Of a DNA stretch of 64,000 nucleotides, positions 26,620 through 36,300 are shown piece after piece. A model generated the notes under the pieces. It was not told the origin of the DNA, did not search any database, and worked only from the letters and a program-made list of their open reading frames with translations. The number at the start of each line of letters is the position of its first letter. Within the stretch, counting starts at the first letter, position 1. Made by a program: the position numbers and the translations under genes. The stretch spans positions 6,561,018-6,625,017 of the forward strand of contig NZ_CP045997.1 in the NCBI RefSeq assembly GCF_010233585.1. Direction: 5' to 3'. The DNA is from Spirosoma endbachense (GTDB taxonomy: Bacteria > Bacteroidota > Bacteroidia > Cytophagales > Spirosomataceae).

Positions 26620-27495
26620 ATGAAAGCATACGTATTTCCTGGCCAGGGCTCCCAGTTTCGGGGTATGGGTCGCGACATCTACCAAAACTCCGAAGCAGCT
26701 CGTAAACTCTTCGACCAGGCGAATCAACTATTGGGCTATGATTTGACCCGGATTATGTTCGAAGGAACAGACGAAGAGCTAAAACAAACCATTTACACAC
26801 AGCCAGCAGTGTTACTTCATGGCGTTGTGTTGGCCCTTACTGCGGAATCGTTTGCTCCTGACATGGTAGCAGGGCACTCACTTGGTGAACTATCTGCCCT
26901 GACGGCGGCTGGTGCATTATCGTTCGAAAATGGCCTGAAACTGGCTTCTATTCGGGCAACGGCCATGCAGAAAGCCTGTGAACTGGCGCCGTCCAGCATG
27001 GCCGCCGTATTGGGTTTAGCCGATGATGTGATAGAGCAAATTTGTGCTGGAATTACCAGTGAAATTATAGTACCTGCCAATTACAACTGTCCCGGACAGG
27101 TTGTGATTTCGGGCAGTATTGCGGGTATTGAACTGGCCGCTGAGCAACTTAAGGCCGCCGGGGCTAAACGTGTTTTACCCCTGGCAGTAGGTGGCGCATT
27201 TCATTCTCCCTTTATGGAGCCCGCCCGCGAAGAATTTGCAAACGCCGTCGAAGCGATGTCATTTAGCGAGGCCAGCTGCCCAGTTTATCAGAACGTAAAC
27301 GCTCAGCCAACGAAAGATCCGAGCACAATAAAAGCGAACCTGATTGCCCAGTTAACGGCGCCGGTCCGGTGGACCCAGTCGGTTGAACAAATGGCAGCCG
27401 ATGGCGCAACTGAATTTATTGAATGCGGTCCGGGAAAAGTTTTACAGGGACTAATAAAAAAAATAGTATCAACTGCCGCAGTAGCATCCATATAA
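26620..27495 (+). CDS. fabD: Malonyl-CoA:ACP transacylase FabD
   Basis: A 291-residue cytoplasmic enzyme that loads malonyl groups onto acyl carrier protein for fatty acid synthesis. Landmarks: YVFPGQGSQFRGMG with Gln11 at the start, the nucleophile Ser87 in AGHSLGELSAL, Arg112 (SIRATAMQ), the catalytic His195 in GGAFHSPFM, and the closing ECGPGKVLQGL. Length is normal. The gene stands alone, between divergent sdhCAB and tRNA-Gln, and not next to other fab genes in this window. Confidence 0.96.
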   Translation: MKAYVFPGQGSQFRGMGRDIYQNSEAARKLFDQANQLLGYDLTRIMFEGTDEELKQTIYTQPAVLLHGVVLALTAESFAPDMVAGHSLGELSALTAAGALSFENGLKLASIRATAMQKACELAPSSMAAVLGLADDVIEQICAGITSEIIVPANYNCPGQVVISGSIAGIELAAEQLKAAGAKRVLPLAVGGAFHSPFMEPAREEFANAVEAMSFSEASCPVYQNVNAQPTKDPSTIKANLIAQLTAPVRWTQSVEQMAADGATEFIECGPGKVLQGLIKKIVSTAAVASI

Positions 27496-27569
27496 GCAAA
27501 AATACTGGCTGATAGTCAGCACAAAGCCGGGAGAGCGAAGCAAAAATCAGATTTTTTTGAGGCAGGTAC

Positions 27570-27601
27570 TTGTTTTTGACACATTCAGCCTGTTATCTTT
27601 G
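27570..27601 (+). promoter_or_regulatory. Promoter of tRNA-Gln
   Basis: TTG, 21 bases, then TATCTTTG, a perfect Bacteroidota consensus (TTG-N17-23-TAnnTTTG). It ends 10 bases before the mature tRNA, as expected for a tRNA promoter. A second TTTG lies within the spacer. Confidence 0.75.
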
Positions 27602-27611
27602 CACTCGCAAT

Positions 27612-27682
27612 TGCCCGATCGTCTAAGGGTAGGACGACAGATTTTGGTTCTGTTTGTGGAGGTTCGAATCCTTCTCGGGCAA
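27612..27682 (+). tRNA. tRNA-Gln (anticodon TTG)
   Basis: A 71-base cloverleaf reads clearly. The acceptor stem is TGCCCGA/TCGGGCA; the D stem is GTCT/GGAC; the anticodon stem is ACAGA/TCTGT around loop TTTTGGT, giving anticodon TTG; the T loop is TTCGAAT. The discriminator is A and CCA is not encoded. A terminator follows immediately. Confidence 0.96.
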
Positions 27683-27683
27683 C

Positions 27684-27719
27684 AAAAAAGCCGCTTAATG
27701 TAAATTAGGCGGCTTTTTT
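27684..27719 (+). terminator. Terminator of tRNA-Gln
   Basis: AAAAAAGCCGCTTAAT pairs with ATTAGGCGGCTTTTTT (one G-T pair), with a 4-base loop and the T-run forming part of the stem. It begins two bases after the tRNA. Confidence 0.9.
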
Positions 27720-28057
27720 CATTTATTAGTTGTCAAAAAACCAAAAATGGATACTTCAATTTGTTGCATTATAAATACTATTTAATTTGCTAATTGTGCA
27801 AGAAATGATTATTATTGCCAAGGTAGTAACCAGAAGTGACAATAGCTGCTGGTTTGTAACAAAGCGAATTTATAATTGATTATAAGATCATTTAACAAAA
27901 TTCGTTTTGTTCATACAGAATAATAGGTGATATAATTCGTGTTAATACTGATAATTTATCGTTACAATTTTGCCGTACACACAATCTCAATGTGACCGTG
28001 CCTTTCTGTTTACGTCAGATTGATATAATGTTTTGAATTTTAATGCATTTTAGATAC
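27720..28057. other. AT-rich intergenic region upstream of the TetR-type regulator
   Basis: About 340 bases, strongly AT-rich, with no supportable gene. I found no complete TAnnTTTG promoter and no clear palindromic operator by eye. Confidence 0.5.
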
Positions 28058-28735
28058 ATGGAGAAGGACGAGAAGGTCAGACGCAACCGCGCTAAAACAA
28101 CTCAGCGCATCGTAGAAGCGTTAGAAGAAGTCATTGCAGAGCGGGGTCTGGAAGGAGTTGGAGTCAATCGGGTTGCAGAAAAGGCTAATGTCAGTAAAGT
28201 GCTGATTTATCGCTACTTCGGCGGTATGGAAGGGCTTCTGGAATACTATGTAAAAATGGGCAAATTATTCCCAGTATTCAATCCAGCTGTCTTAGACCAA
28301 ATTCGTCCTTTACAAGAGTCTGATGTGGCTCGTATCTGGTATCGCCAGGTTATCCAGACCTACCGTTACTTCCGTACGTTTAAAGCAGCCCGTGAAATCC
28401 TGAAAGCAACTGTTATCGAAAATGATTCGATTGCAGAAACAACAGCAAGAGCACAAGACGAAGAAATGACACGTCTTGTCGAGCAGCTTTCATTCGTTAA
28501 GGGGGCCGATACACAAGCCATTTCGGCAATTGTTCTTGGTGCTATGACCTACCTAACGATCATGGCTCAGAACGATCGTACCATGATCAGTATTGATCTT
28601 CGGAGCGAAGAAGGATGGAAACGCATCGAAAATGCCGTTAAAACCATTTATATCGCTCTGAATAAAATGGCGATTCAATCAAAAGAGGTTAATCTGGAGT
28701 TACAGTCGGCTCATCTGCCAATGGCTCAGTGGTAA
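28058..28735 (+). CDS. TetR/AcrR family transcriptional regulator
   Basis: A 225-residue one-component regulator. The N-terminal helix-turn-helix spans about 8-55: RAKTTQRIVEALEEVIAERG, then VGVNRVAEKANVSKVLIYRYFGGMEGLLEYY, the classic TetR DNA-binding block. The remaining all-helical domain would bind a ligand that cannot be predicted. The second ATG is preferred because the TetR block normally starts within about 10 residues; an ATG 15 bases earlier is possible. It is monocistronic, convergent with the GH65-type gene and separated from it by a very long hairpin. Its targets are not evident. Confidence 0.9.
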   Translation: MEKDEKVRRNRAKTTQRIVEALEEVIAERGLEGVGVNRVAEKANVSKVLIYRYFGGMEGLLEYYVKMGKLFPVFNPAVLDQIRPLQESDVARIWYRQVIQTYRYFRTFKAAREILKATVIENDSIAETTARAQDEEMTRLVEQLSFVKGADTQAISAIVLGAMTYLTIMAQNDRTMISIDLRSEEGWKRIENAVKTIYIALNKMAIQSKEVNLELQSAHLPMAQW

Positions 28736-28742
28736 GTTTTAG

Positions 28743-28812
28743 TTTAAACAAGTTGAGCTTTCAAGTTACAGATTAGCACTAATCTGTAACTTGAAAGCTC
28801 AACTTGTTTAAA
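28743..28812. terminator. 33-bp perfect inverted repeat, bidirectional terminator
   Basis: TTTAAACAAGTTGAGCTTTC and the following 13 bases are repeated as an exact complement after a 4-base loop (GCAC). It lies exactly between the convergent TetR and GH65-type genes. The length is far beyond what termination needs. Confidence 0.85.
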
Positions 28813-28817
28813 ACGAT

Positions 28818-30863
28818 TTACTGCACCTGTACAGTTTTTAAGTCAGGCCCAATTCCTTTTATCGTTAGCGATTTCCATTTTTTTGGCAACTTTGTTTTAA
28901 GTTGTGTAATACCGCTGTCTGAAATTTCAAGCCCACCAAACCCATTCAGCACCGCTTGCAGCATACCACCCGCTCCTGTTGCAAAATAAGGGTTTGTTCC
29001 ACCAGCGGTTTCGGCCAATACATTAAACGGTGGTACTTCATTCGGTTTATAGCTCTTCACAAACCAATCATAAGCTTTATCGGGATTACCAAGACGAGCG
29101 TGTAGCGTCGATAAAACCGACCAGCCCATAGCCGGACCATCGGGTGAATAGCGGGGTTCATAGTAGGCAAGATCTTTTTTAATCGAATTTTCATCGGCTA
29201 TGATATGAAGCGGATAAGCCAGCAGATTGACATCAGCCTGTTTGATCATAACTCCGTCGTACGTGCGATTTTCCTTCGTTACACCATCCGGAAATTTCAG
29301 AATTGGTAGATTGTCGGCAACAAGTTTCCAGTCTGGATCCGGCGTTACTCCTAACTCCTGAGCCGCTTGTATGGCATACTCCAGCGACGTTTTAGCCATA
29401 CCGTTCGTGAACGCGTTGTCGTCGATGTTTTCCTGCCACTCATTTGCGCCAATGACGTTGTTAATGTGAAACTTGCCTGGGCCTTCACGCTCTACACGGC
29501 TACTCCAGAAAGCTGCCACTTCTTTTAGCATTGGGTAGCCACGCGTACGAAGCCATTCTTTGTCTTTCGTTACCTGGTAATACTTCCAGAAAGACCAGCC
29601 AACACAACCCGTAATATGTTGCTGAAAGGGGCCTGTCAGCGCCCATACGGGCGTAGCTTCCTGCCCATCAGTATCCGACTCCCAGGGGAACATAACGCCC
29701 GCATAGCCATGACTGAATGCATTTTGCCTGGCCATCGACATCCGTTCAAAGCGATATTCCAGCATTGATCTCGCGATTTCGGGCTTTAGGGTTAAAATGG
29801 GCGGATACATCCACAATTCCGTATCCCAGAAGACGTGACCATTATAGCCAAGCCCCGATAACCCCATTGGCGACAGGCTATAACCGGTTCCCTCCCGGAC
29901 AAATGAATACAGGTGATACAGTGCTGAGCGAACAGCGCGCTGGGCATCCGGATCACCGTCTATAATAATGTCGCTTCGCCAGAGCTTAGCCCATTCTGCG
30001 TTGTGACGAATAAGCAATCGCTCCGTACGTTCCAGAGCGGCAAAGAGCGTAAGCCTTTCCGCTTCGTTATGCGGATCGGCGGTGTGTGCCGTCGATGATA
30101 CAGAACCCACTACACTGAACCGATACGTTGTTCCGGCTTTCAGGCGTTTTTTGAACTTGGCCAGATGCATGTTGTAATCCCAGTCTTCATGAATCACATC
30201 GGGTTCCTGGCCATGAGGCTCCTCAAAAATGAAGCTATTGGAAGCAGCAACGGTATGCCGTCCGGAAGGGCTTTTAGCCACTGAGGTCAGTAACCGAATC
30301 GTGACGTGTGAGCGGTCGATCTCCGAATAAAAATTCTTTACTTCTTTAAGGTTCTCGGGGGTTTCGATCACACTCATCGGGCTAATTTCACAATCTTTTC
30401 TGGCCGTAATTTCGACCATTGTCAATTGCGAAAATGGCAGATGACGCAATGCCATCATCGTTTGCCGAACACTTACTTTATCTTTAAAATCAAACGTAGT
30501 TGTTAAGGCCGCCTTCTGCATATCAAGCGTTTGGCGGTAATTACTGATGTCTTTCGACCCAAGCCGCTGCCCATCTACATCGAGGTTCATATTGGCAAAA
30601 TTGAACACTTTCAGGATATTCGAGACACGACCACGGCCATAGGTATCAAAAGCGCCATTTAATACCACGTCTTTCACTTTCATTGGCTCCGGCGACGACA
30701 CAAGGCCAATCATTCCATTGGCCACTGTTATGCCGTAATAGTTAGCAGGATTGATATTCTGACCTACAATCTGCCAGCCCGCATTGTCGACTTGCGCAGT
30801 TGCCGTTAGAGAAAGCGTATAAGCTGCCAGCAGGAAGCCGCTCACAATTAGTTTTCTATCCAT
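28818..30863 (-). CDS. Exported GH65-type glycoside hydrolase
   Basis: A 681-residue protein with an N-terminal signal peptide (KLIVSGFLLAAYTLSLTATAQ), then a beta-sandwich domain (about 30-270) and an (alpha/alpha)6 barrel (about 290-640), the layout of glycoside hydrolase family 65. HVFWDTELWMYPP at about 343-355 and the candidate general acid Glu475 in GANEWQEN are family motifs. The region where phosphorylases carry a phosphate-binding loop instead has LAETAGGTNPYF with a Glu that could be the base of a hydrolase, as in kojibiose hydrolase and ATHL1-like enzymes. So hydrolysis of an alpha-glucoside in the periplasm is more likely than phosphorolysis. It is last in the minus-strand block that begins with SusC. 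Confidence 0.85.
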   Translation of the reverse strand: MDRKLIVSGFLLAAYTLSLTATAQVDNAGWQIVGQNINPANYYGITVANGMIGLVSSPEPMKVKDVVLNGAFDTYGRGRVSNILKVFNFANMNLDVDGQRLGSKDISNYRQTLDMQKAALTTTFDFKDKVSVRQTMMALRHLPFSQLTMVEITARKDCEISPMSVIETPENLKEVKNFYSEIDRSHVTIRLLTSVAKSPSGRHTVAASNSFIFEEPHGQEPDVIHEDWDYNMHLAKFKKRLKAGTTYRFSVVGSVSSTAHTADPHNEAERLTLFAALERTERLLIRHNAEWAKLWRSDIIIDGDPDAQRAVRSALYHLYSFVREGTGYSLSPMGLSGLGYNGHVFWDTELWMYPPILTLKPEIARSMLEYRFERMSMARQNAFSHGYAGVMFPWESDTDGQEATPVWALTGPFQQHITGCVGWSFWKYYQVTKDKEWLRTRGYPMLKEVAAFWSSRVEREGPGKFHINNVIGANEWQENIDDNAFTNGMAKTSLEYAIQAAQELGVTPDPDWKLVADNLPILKFPDGVTKENRTYDGVMIKQADVNLLAYPLHIIADENSIKKDLAYYEPRYSPDGPAMGWSVLSTLHARLGNPDKAYDWFVKSYKPNEVPPFNVLAETAGGTNPYFATGAGGMLQAVLNGFGGLEISDSGITQLKTKLPKKWKSLTIKGIGPDLKTVQVQ

Positions 30864-31080
30864 AAATGCCATCAATTAAATAATAGCTAAAAATAATACC
30901 ATTTTTCAGGATAAATGGCTTATTCGATCGGCTTCGGAGAATTCGAACGTTAAGGTCAATTCGCTACGGATATTTCCGATGGACAATGCCGAAATCGTTG
31001 ACCAGGATTTCGTTCATCTTTCGAAGGACACTTAAGTTGATAAAAGACCGAATTTCCAGCAATAATCTCGGCTTATTCGC

Positions 31081-31746
31081 TTATCGGCCGTGCGCATGTC
31101 CCGATCGGCCGGTTCGGCCTACCCGAGGTCTACCCACACGAATTAGCGCCCCGGAATCGGTACGCATCAGTCCATAACGGATGCAAATTCCGTAGAATGT
31201 TTTCGATGCGTCGGTGGTTTCGTTGCTAAAGTCGTAGTAGCCTGTTGTCAGGCCAATTCCCAGGCGAGGGGCAACCTGAGCGATAATATTGTAGGTAAGC
31301 TCCAGCATCAGGCTTCCCTGCTGATCGAAGACCCGGCCAGCTCCAATTGTCATCTCATTGGCAAAGACACCGTAATTGGCAACATCCATCGTTACCCGGC
31401 CTTCAACGAACAGCGTAGAATCCGGACGCAGTGAATTTCGCCCAAAAACAATACCCAGGTCAATTACATTGAATGTTTTACCAATCTCAATACTCTGTGC
31501 AATACGATCTTTGGGCTTTCCGGCCCCTGTATAAATCAAAAATGGCGAAGAACGCACATACCATGGAGCTGCTTTAAAATTAAAAACCGAGCGCGTTGAA
31601 TCTTCCGGCGAACGGCTAAGGGTACGATAAGTATCTCTATTTTGATCGGCTCGCGTTTTTGTCGAATCTGCTGATGACTGCGCTTGCAGTTTTGTTGTCT
31701 GCGCCGATAAAATGATGCTAAACAATGCCAGAAAACGTATTACCAT
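31081..31746 (-). CDS. Predicted outer-membrane beta-barrel protein, function unknown
   Basis: A 221-residue secreted protein with no family I can name. MVIRFLALFSIILSAQTTKLQAQ is a signal peptide; ATG here is preferred to an upstream TTG. After a polar linker rich in Ser, Asp and Arg, alternating hydrophobic/polar strands follow (SIEIGKTFNVIDLGIVFGRN, FVEGRVTMDVANYGVF, GLTTGYYDFSN, YGICIRYGLMRT), compatible with a small barrel or porin-like fold. The C-terminus is Gly/Arg/His-rich (RTGRSGHAHGR), unusual for a barrel, which normally ends in an aromatic residue. It lies between the GH65-type and haloperoxidase genes on the same strand, with a terminator upstream of it. Confidence 0.6.
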   Translation of the reverse strand: MVIRFLALFSIILSAQTTKLQAQSSADSTKTRADQNRDTYRTLSRSPEDSTRSVFNFKAAPWYVRSSPFLIYTGAGKPKDRIAQSIEIGKTFNVIDLGIVFGRNSLRPDSTLFVEGRVTMDVANYGVFANEMTIGAGRVFDQQGSLMLELTYNIIAQVAPRLGIGLTTGYYDFSNETTDASKTFYGICIRYGLMRTDSGALIRVGRPRVGRTGRSGHAHGR

Positions 31747-31790
31747 AGCAGACAAAGTGCGTTATGAGCGTATAACTTGCCAATTACTAA

Positions 31791-31825
31791 AAAAAAGAAC
31801 CGCCTTTAACGAGCGGTTCTTTTTT
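31791..31825 (-). terminator. Terminator after the haloperoxidase gene
   Basis: AAAAAAGAACCGC and its perfect 13-base complement surround a 9-base loop and provide T-runs on either strand. It ends the haloperoxidase transcript 17 bases beyond the stop codon. Confidence 0.88.
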
Positions 31826-31841
31826 AAGCATCTTTTAATTG

Positions 31842-33197
31842 CTACCGACTGGCTACGGCCGATCTCCTGGTATGAATTTTTTGGATAACCCACTTGCCGA
31901 CCTGCTCCCCTTCAATCTGTCCATTCACTAGTGCCGATCTATAGTGAATGCCACCATACATCCGGCTAATCGACGCTTCATCGGCAGCATCCCGGAACGA
32001 CTTAAACGACCGGACACCATGCCCATATTGAAACTCGGTTGAGTCAGTAAAGGCAACATTGTCGCCCATGAGGCTTGTCAATACCGTAGCCGCTGCGGTT
32101 GAAATCACACTGTGGCCGCTGGGATATTCGGGAAAGGGCGGTGTTTGAAGAAAGGGCGTCCATTTAGGGTCAATAGACTTGTTGATAACTGTTTCGGGCC
32201 GAACCGTTTTACTCCGGTATTTTTCGTCCCAGCAGGAAATGAAACCATCGGTCAACGCAAATGAAGTAAGAGCATATGCCTCAACAGTTTGTATCATAGT
32301 CAGCTTTTTCTGCCGGGCCACAGTTTGGGCAATTCCCAGCCAATGGCCGCCGGGAGTCATTTTCTTACTGGCATACATAACATGGCCAGCTACATTCATT
32401 ACAAAGGCATTATCGTCCCAGAAATAGGCAATGTCCTGCTTCTGTTTATCGAGGGTTTTTCCGGTTTGATACACTTCATCCAGTTCTTTTTCATAAGGAC
32501 TTCCCTTTTTTAAACTATACGGTAAAGGGCGTGGTGGCATGAACTGATTGCAGGTATCCATTGCCCAACAGCGTATTTTGTTCCATTGCGGTTCGGCAGC
32601 ATCCATATAGGCTGGGGGCGTTGGTACCCAAGTTCCTTCTTCGTTGGTAACGGTATGCTTAAAACCGCGGGTTTGCTTGTAGTTATCCTTCGCTGCATAA
32701 TCCAGAATATGCTTGGCAATCGTTTCTCCGTAAGCCATCGAACGATCGTAAACGTCATCAGGAAGGCCATCTTTTTTATACTGTTGGTAAAATGGCTTTT
32801 CAAATTCGTCATAGTATTCAACAGTGAACGTGAGTGCACGCGCAACGGTCAGTAATGCATGTATACTGGCGAGTGGAAAACAATACTCCTTCCCAGCCTG
32901 GGGCTTCGGGCTTGCCTGAAATCGTTTCAATTTCCCACCTAATGACTCATATTGAGCATCGTCAGGCACAAGTGCTTCATAACCCGCCAGGTTGGCATAC
33001 GCATAAATCCGACTGGCAACTGGTGGTGAAAAGATATCGTGAATAATGACCTGTGTCAGTTTGTTTAATGCCACATTATAGTTTTCTGGATTAGCAGCCC
33101 TGGCCTTGTATTCGGCTGGAGAAGCAGGCTTCTGACAACTGGCAACTGTTACCAGCAGGATGGCCAGTAGAAGACTGAATCGACGCGAAAAGTTCAT
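31842..33197 (-). CDS. Vanadium-dependent haloperoxidase family lipoprotein
   Basis: A 451-residue lipoprotein: the signal ends VASC with Cys21. The C-terminal PAP2/haloperoxidase domain has the complete vanadate-binding set, KYRSKTVRP (Lys326, Arg333), PSGH (359-362) and SRMYGGIH (Arg412, His418), matching KX6RP-PSGH-SRX5H. Such enzymes use peroxide to oxidise chloride, bromide or iodide, while relatives with the same site act as acid phosphatases; the motif does not tell them apart. Anchored in the outer membrane or periplasm it could halogenate or make hypohalous acid at the cell surface. It follows two CRTAC1-like genes on the same strand and has its own promoter-like site. Confidence 0.92.
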   Translation of the reverse strand: MNFSRRFSLLLAILLVTVASCQKPASPAEYKARAANPENYNVALNKLTQVIIHDIFSPPVASRIYAYANLAGYEALVPDDAQYESLGGKLKRFQASPKPQAGKEYCFPLASIHALLTVARALTFTVEYYDEFEKPFYQQYKKDGLPDDVYDRSMAYGETIAKHILDYAAKDNYKQTRGFKHTVTNEEGTWVPTPPAYMDAAEPQWNKIRCWAMDTCNQFMPPRPLPYSLKKGSPYEKELDEVYQTGKTLDKQKQDIAYFWDDNAFVMNVAGHVMYASKKMTPGGHWLGIAQTVARQKKLTMIQTVEAYALTSFALTDGFISCWDEKYRSKTVRPETVINKSIDPKWTPFLQTPPFPEYPSGHSVISTAAATVLTSLMGDNVAFTDSTEFQYGHGVRSFKSFRDAADEASISRMYGGIHYRSALVNGQIEGEQVGKWVIQKIHTRRSAVASR

Positions 33198-33254
33198 ACT
33201 CTAGTTTGACAAGTTAATACGGAATCAGCTCAGTTATTGATTAACCAATTGTTA

Positions 33255-33281
33255 CAAAATTAAGGGAAAATATCGGACAAA
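33255..33281 (-). promoter_or_regulatory. Possible promoter of the haloperoxidase gene
   Basis: On the minus strand this is TTTG, 15 bases, then TAATTTTG. The -7 box is a full consensus match 58 bases before the start, but the spacing is shorter than usual. Confidence 0.4.
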
Positions 33282-33308
33282 ACGGAGTTAACTACTGATT
33301 CTGCCTAA

Positions 33309-36300
33309 TTACAACGGTTTGAAGAGCTGTATTCCCATTCCATTCCGAGCAACGGCAATCAGTAACCCTTTTGGGGTCTGAATGGGGCGAATATCGCGAA
33401 TTTCACCATTGAGCAGAAATCCAGAATCTACAGGCGACAACGCGATAAAATTCCCTTTTCCATCGTTCTTCAATACTAATCCATAACTCGCATCGTAACG
33501 CCCCTGATACATACTAACACCATAGAAGTTCCCACCGCCTAACACGTCGAGATCGCCGTCGTTGTCAATATCTATAGCCTGTAGCGCAAATAGCTTCGAT
33601 ACCTGCGCCATCAAGGGTAGTTCATGGATAATAAACTTACCATTTTGGTTTTCCAGATAAATCGACGCGAATTGATTAACGGAATACTCCTCAGCCCCTT
33701 TTAAATCATCGGCTTTCAAGACATTATCCAGGGTCTTGCCCGCAAATGACACATAATCGGTGAATCGCTTATTAATAATGCCGGGCATCTGCTTACCCAA
33801 CTCATCTTTAAACGCCAATGGATACCAGTCCTTTCCACGATTATAGGCTATGATTTGCTCCGTACTTTGATTTCCGTCTATATCTTTCACCCACATGCGT
33901 AACTGCGAATCGGGCGCCTTTCGAAATTTGGTATTCGTTCCAAGATTACCCGCCATCAGATCAATATCGCCATCGCGATCAAAATCCGCAGCAATGACTC
34001 GCTGGTAGAATCCGTTTAAGGGAATCTCGTCTGTCGTGATCGGTTTGACTTCAGAAAACCTGCCTTTGTCATTGGCAAAAATGCGGATAGGCATCCAGTC
34101 ACCGGCCAAAATCAGATCCTGATCTTTATCGCCGTCGTAATCGGCCCAAACAGCATCCGTAATCATTCCGGCTTTACGCAATCCGGTAGCAAGCTTATCG
34201 GTCTGATCTGAAAACTTACCTTTCCCATCATTAATGAGCAGATACGAACCAGGTGATTTCCCGTAATTGAATCCCACAACTCGCCCGCCAACAAACAAGT
34301 CCAGATCACCATCGCGGTCAATATCAAATGGCCGAACACAACTTTTATTATCGTACATGGTCGGTAACGCATTGGCCGAACGGCTGAAACGCCCCCGCCC
34401 ATCGTTCAGATAAAGTCGATCAAACTGCTCGGTCATCTGGCCGTAGAACTCGTTTCCTCCCGATACGACATATAAATCCAGGTCTTTGTCGCCATCGGCA
34501 TCGAAGAAAACGGCATCTACGTCTTCGTACGTTGAGTCACGAATAAAGTCCGGTTGATTCGATGGAATAAATCGACCACTAGGTTGCTGGACCAATAAAC
34601 TTCCCGCCTGCCATTTGGCTCCGCCTGCATATACATCAGCTAAACCATCGCCATTTACATCACCAATGGCCAGATGCGGCCCTTCCGTCGATACTTTAAA
34701 TGGCATTAATGACTCGCGGACGAAATCGAAATAGTCACTATTTTCGAGATGACGATAGGGAATTGAATCTACTTTTGTAACATCGGCAAAGCGTGCTTGC
34801 ATAGCGGGCGCTGTATACCGAAAGGTTGTTCCATCGAGTTTCGCATCGGCTTGATTCAGAATGATCGGCTGGTTGCTTTTCACGTTTTTGCGAACTTCCA
34901 TGCGCTGAGTTGGCCAGATCACGATCAGCGAGTCAATGCTGTCATGATGGCCAAGACCAAATAATAATTCAGGAGCTACTGACGACTCAAAACCCCGTGT
35001 TGGCATCAGCTGCTGCATCTGCAGAGCGTTTCCCTGCTGCGAATCTCTATATTTCAAAATGACCTTCGCACCAATCCCAAACGTATTCGGAGAATCACCT
35101 TTCAATTTAACCGTCAGGTATTTGTTGTCAGGAAATAGTGAATTGGCTTCATTGCGGTACAGCCCGGCAGGATCATTGACATTATTGGTTACTATATCCA
35201 GATCGCCGTCATTGTCCAGATCAGCGTATACGGCCCCGCACGACAGCGTTGGTTGCGAAAAACCCCAGGCGGCCGATTTATCATCGAACTGGAGTCTGGC
35301 GGTTCCCCGATACAGATAGTTCGCTATTTTGCCTTCAGGCATGGACTGAATGGCCTTTTCATCGAGTTTCGACGATGCACCAAGCTCACTCTGTAACGAC
35401 TCATTAGAAATATATTTGACGTAGTCCAGGTTGTTAGGCCGTCGGGCAATTCCATTCGCAACGAAGAGGTCTTTGATACCATCATTGTCATAATCGGCCA
35501 ACAAGGGCGACCAGCTCCAGTCGGTAGCTGCTACACCTGCCATTACGCCTACATCCATGAATTTTTGCCCCGACAGGCTAATCTGCAAACAATTACGGCT
35601 GTATTGATTCATGTAACCGTATGAGAGTTTATACCGGTAAATATCCAGTGGATCTTCGCCCTGTGAGGCTTTTTCGACCGCTTCGTCGGCGGGGTACATG
35701 TCCAGTGTCATTACATCAGGATACCCGTCGTTGTTTACATCCGCAATGTCGTTGCCCATCGAAAAGCGGCTGGTATGCTGGAACGCCTGCCGGATACTTT
35801 CTACAAAACCGCCTTTGTGGTTATTAACGTAGTAATAGTCATCTTCGTGAAAATCATTAGAGACGTATAAATCTTCCCAACCGTCGGCATTCAGGTCGGC
35901 GATCGAGATACCTAGCCCATAACCCATTGCAGCCCCAAAAATGCCAGCCTGTTCACTAACATCAATAAAGTGCCCTTTGTCGTTTCGAAACAGGTAATCG
36001 CCCGACTCCTGGTTTCGGTCGTTACGAGTCGTTACACGATCAAAGCTTCGGGACGTATGAACAGCATGATTCAGTAGAAAACAGTCTAAATCGCCGTCAT
36101 GATCATAGTCGAAAAAAGCGGCCTGGGTCGAGAACCCGGAAAACGAAAGTCCATATTCAGTTGCTCGCTCCGTAAACGTTGGCACACCATCTGAACCAGG
36201 GCCATTGTTGATGTACAATTCATTATGGCCTCGTAGACCGTTGAATTTGCTAACTGCACAAACATATACATCCAGCAAGCCATCGCTATTAACATCGGCC

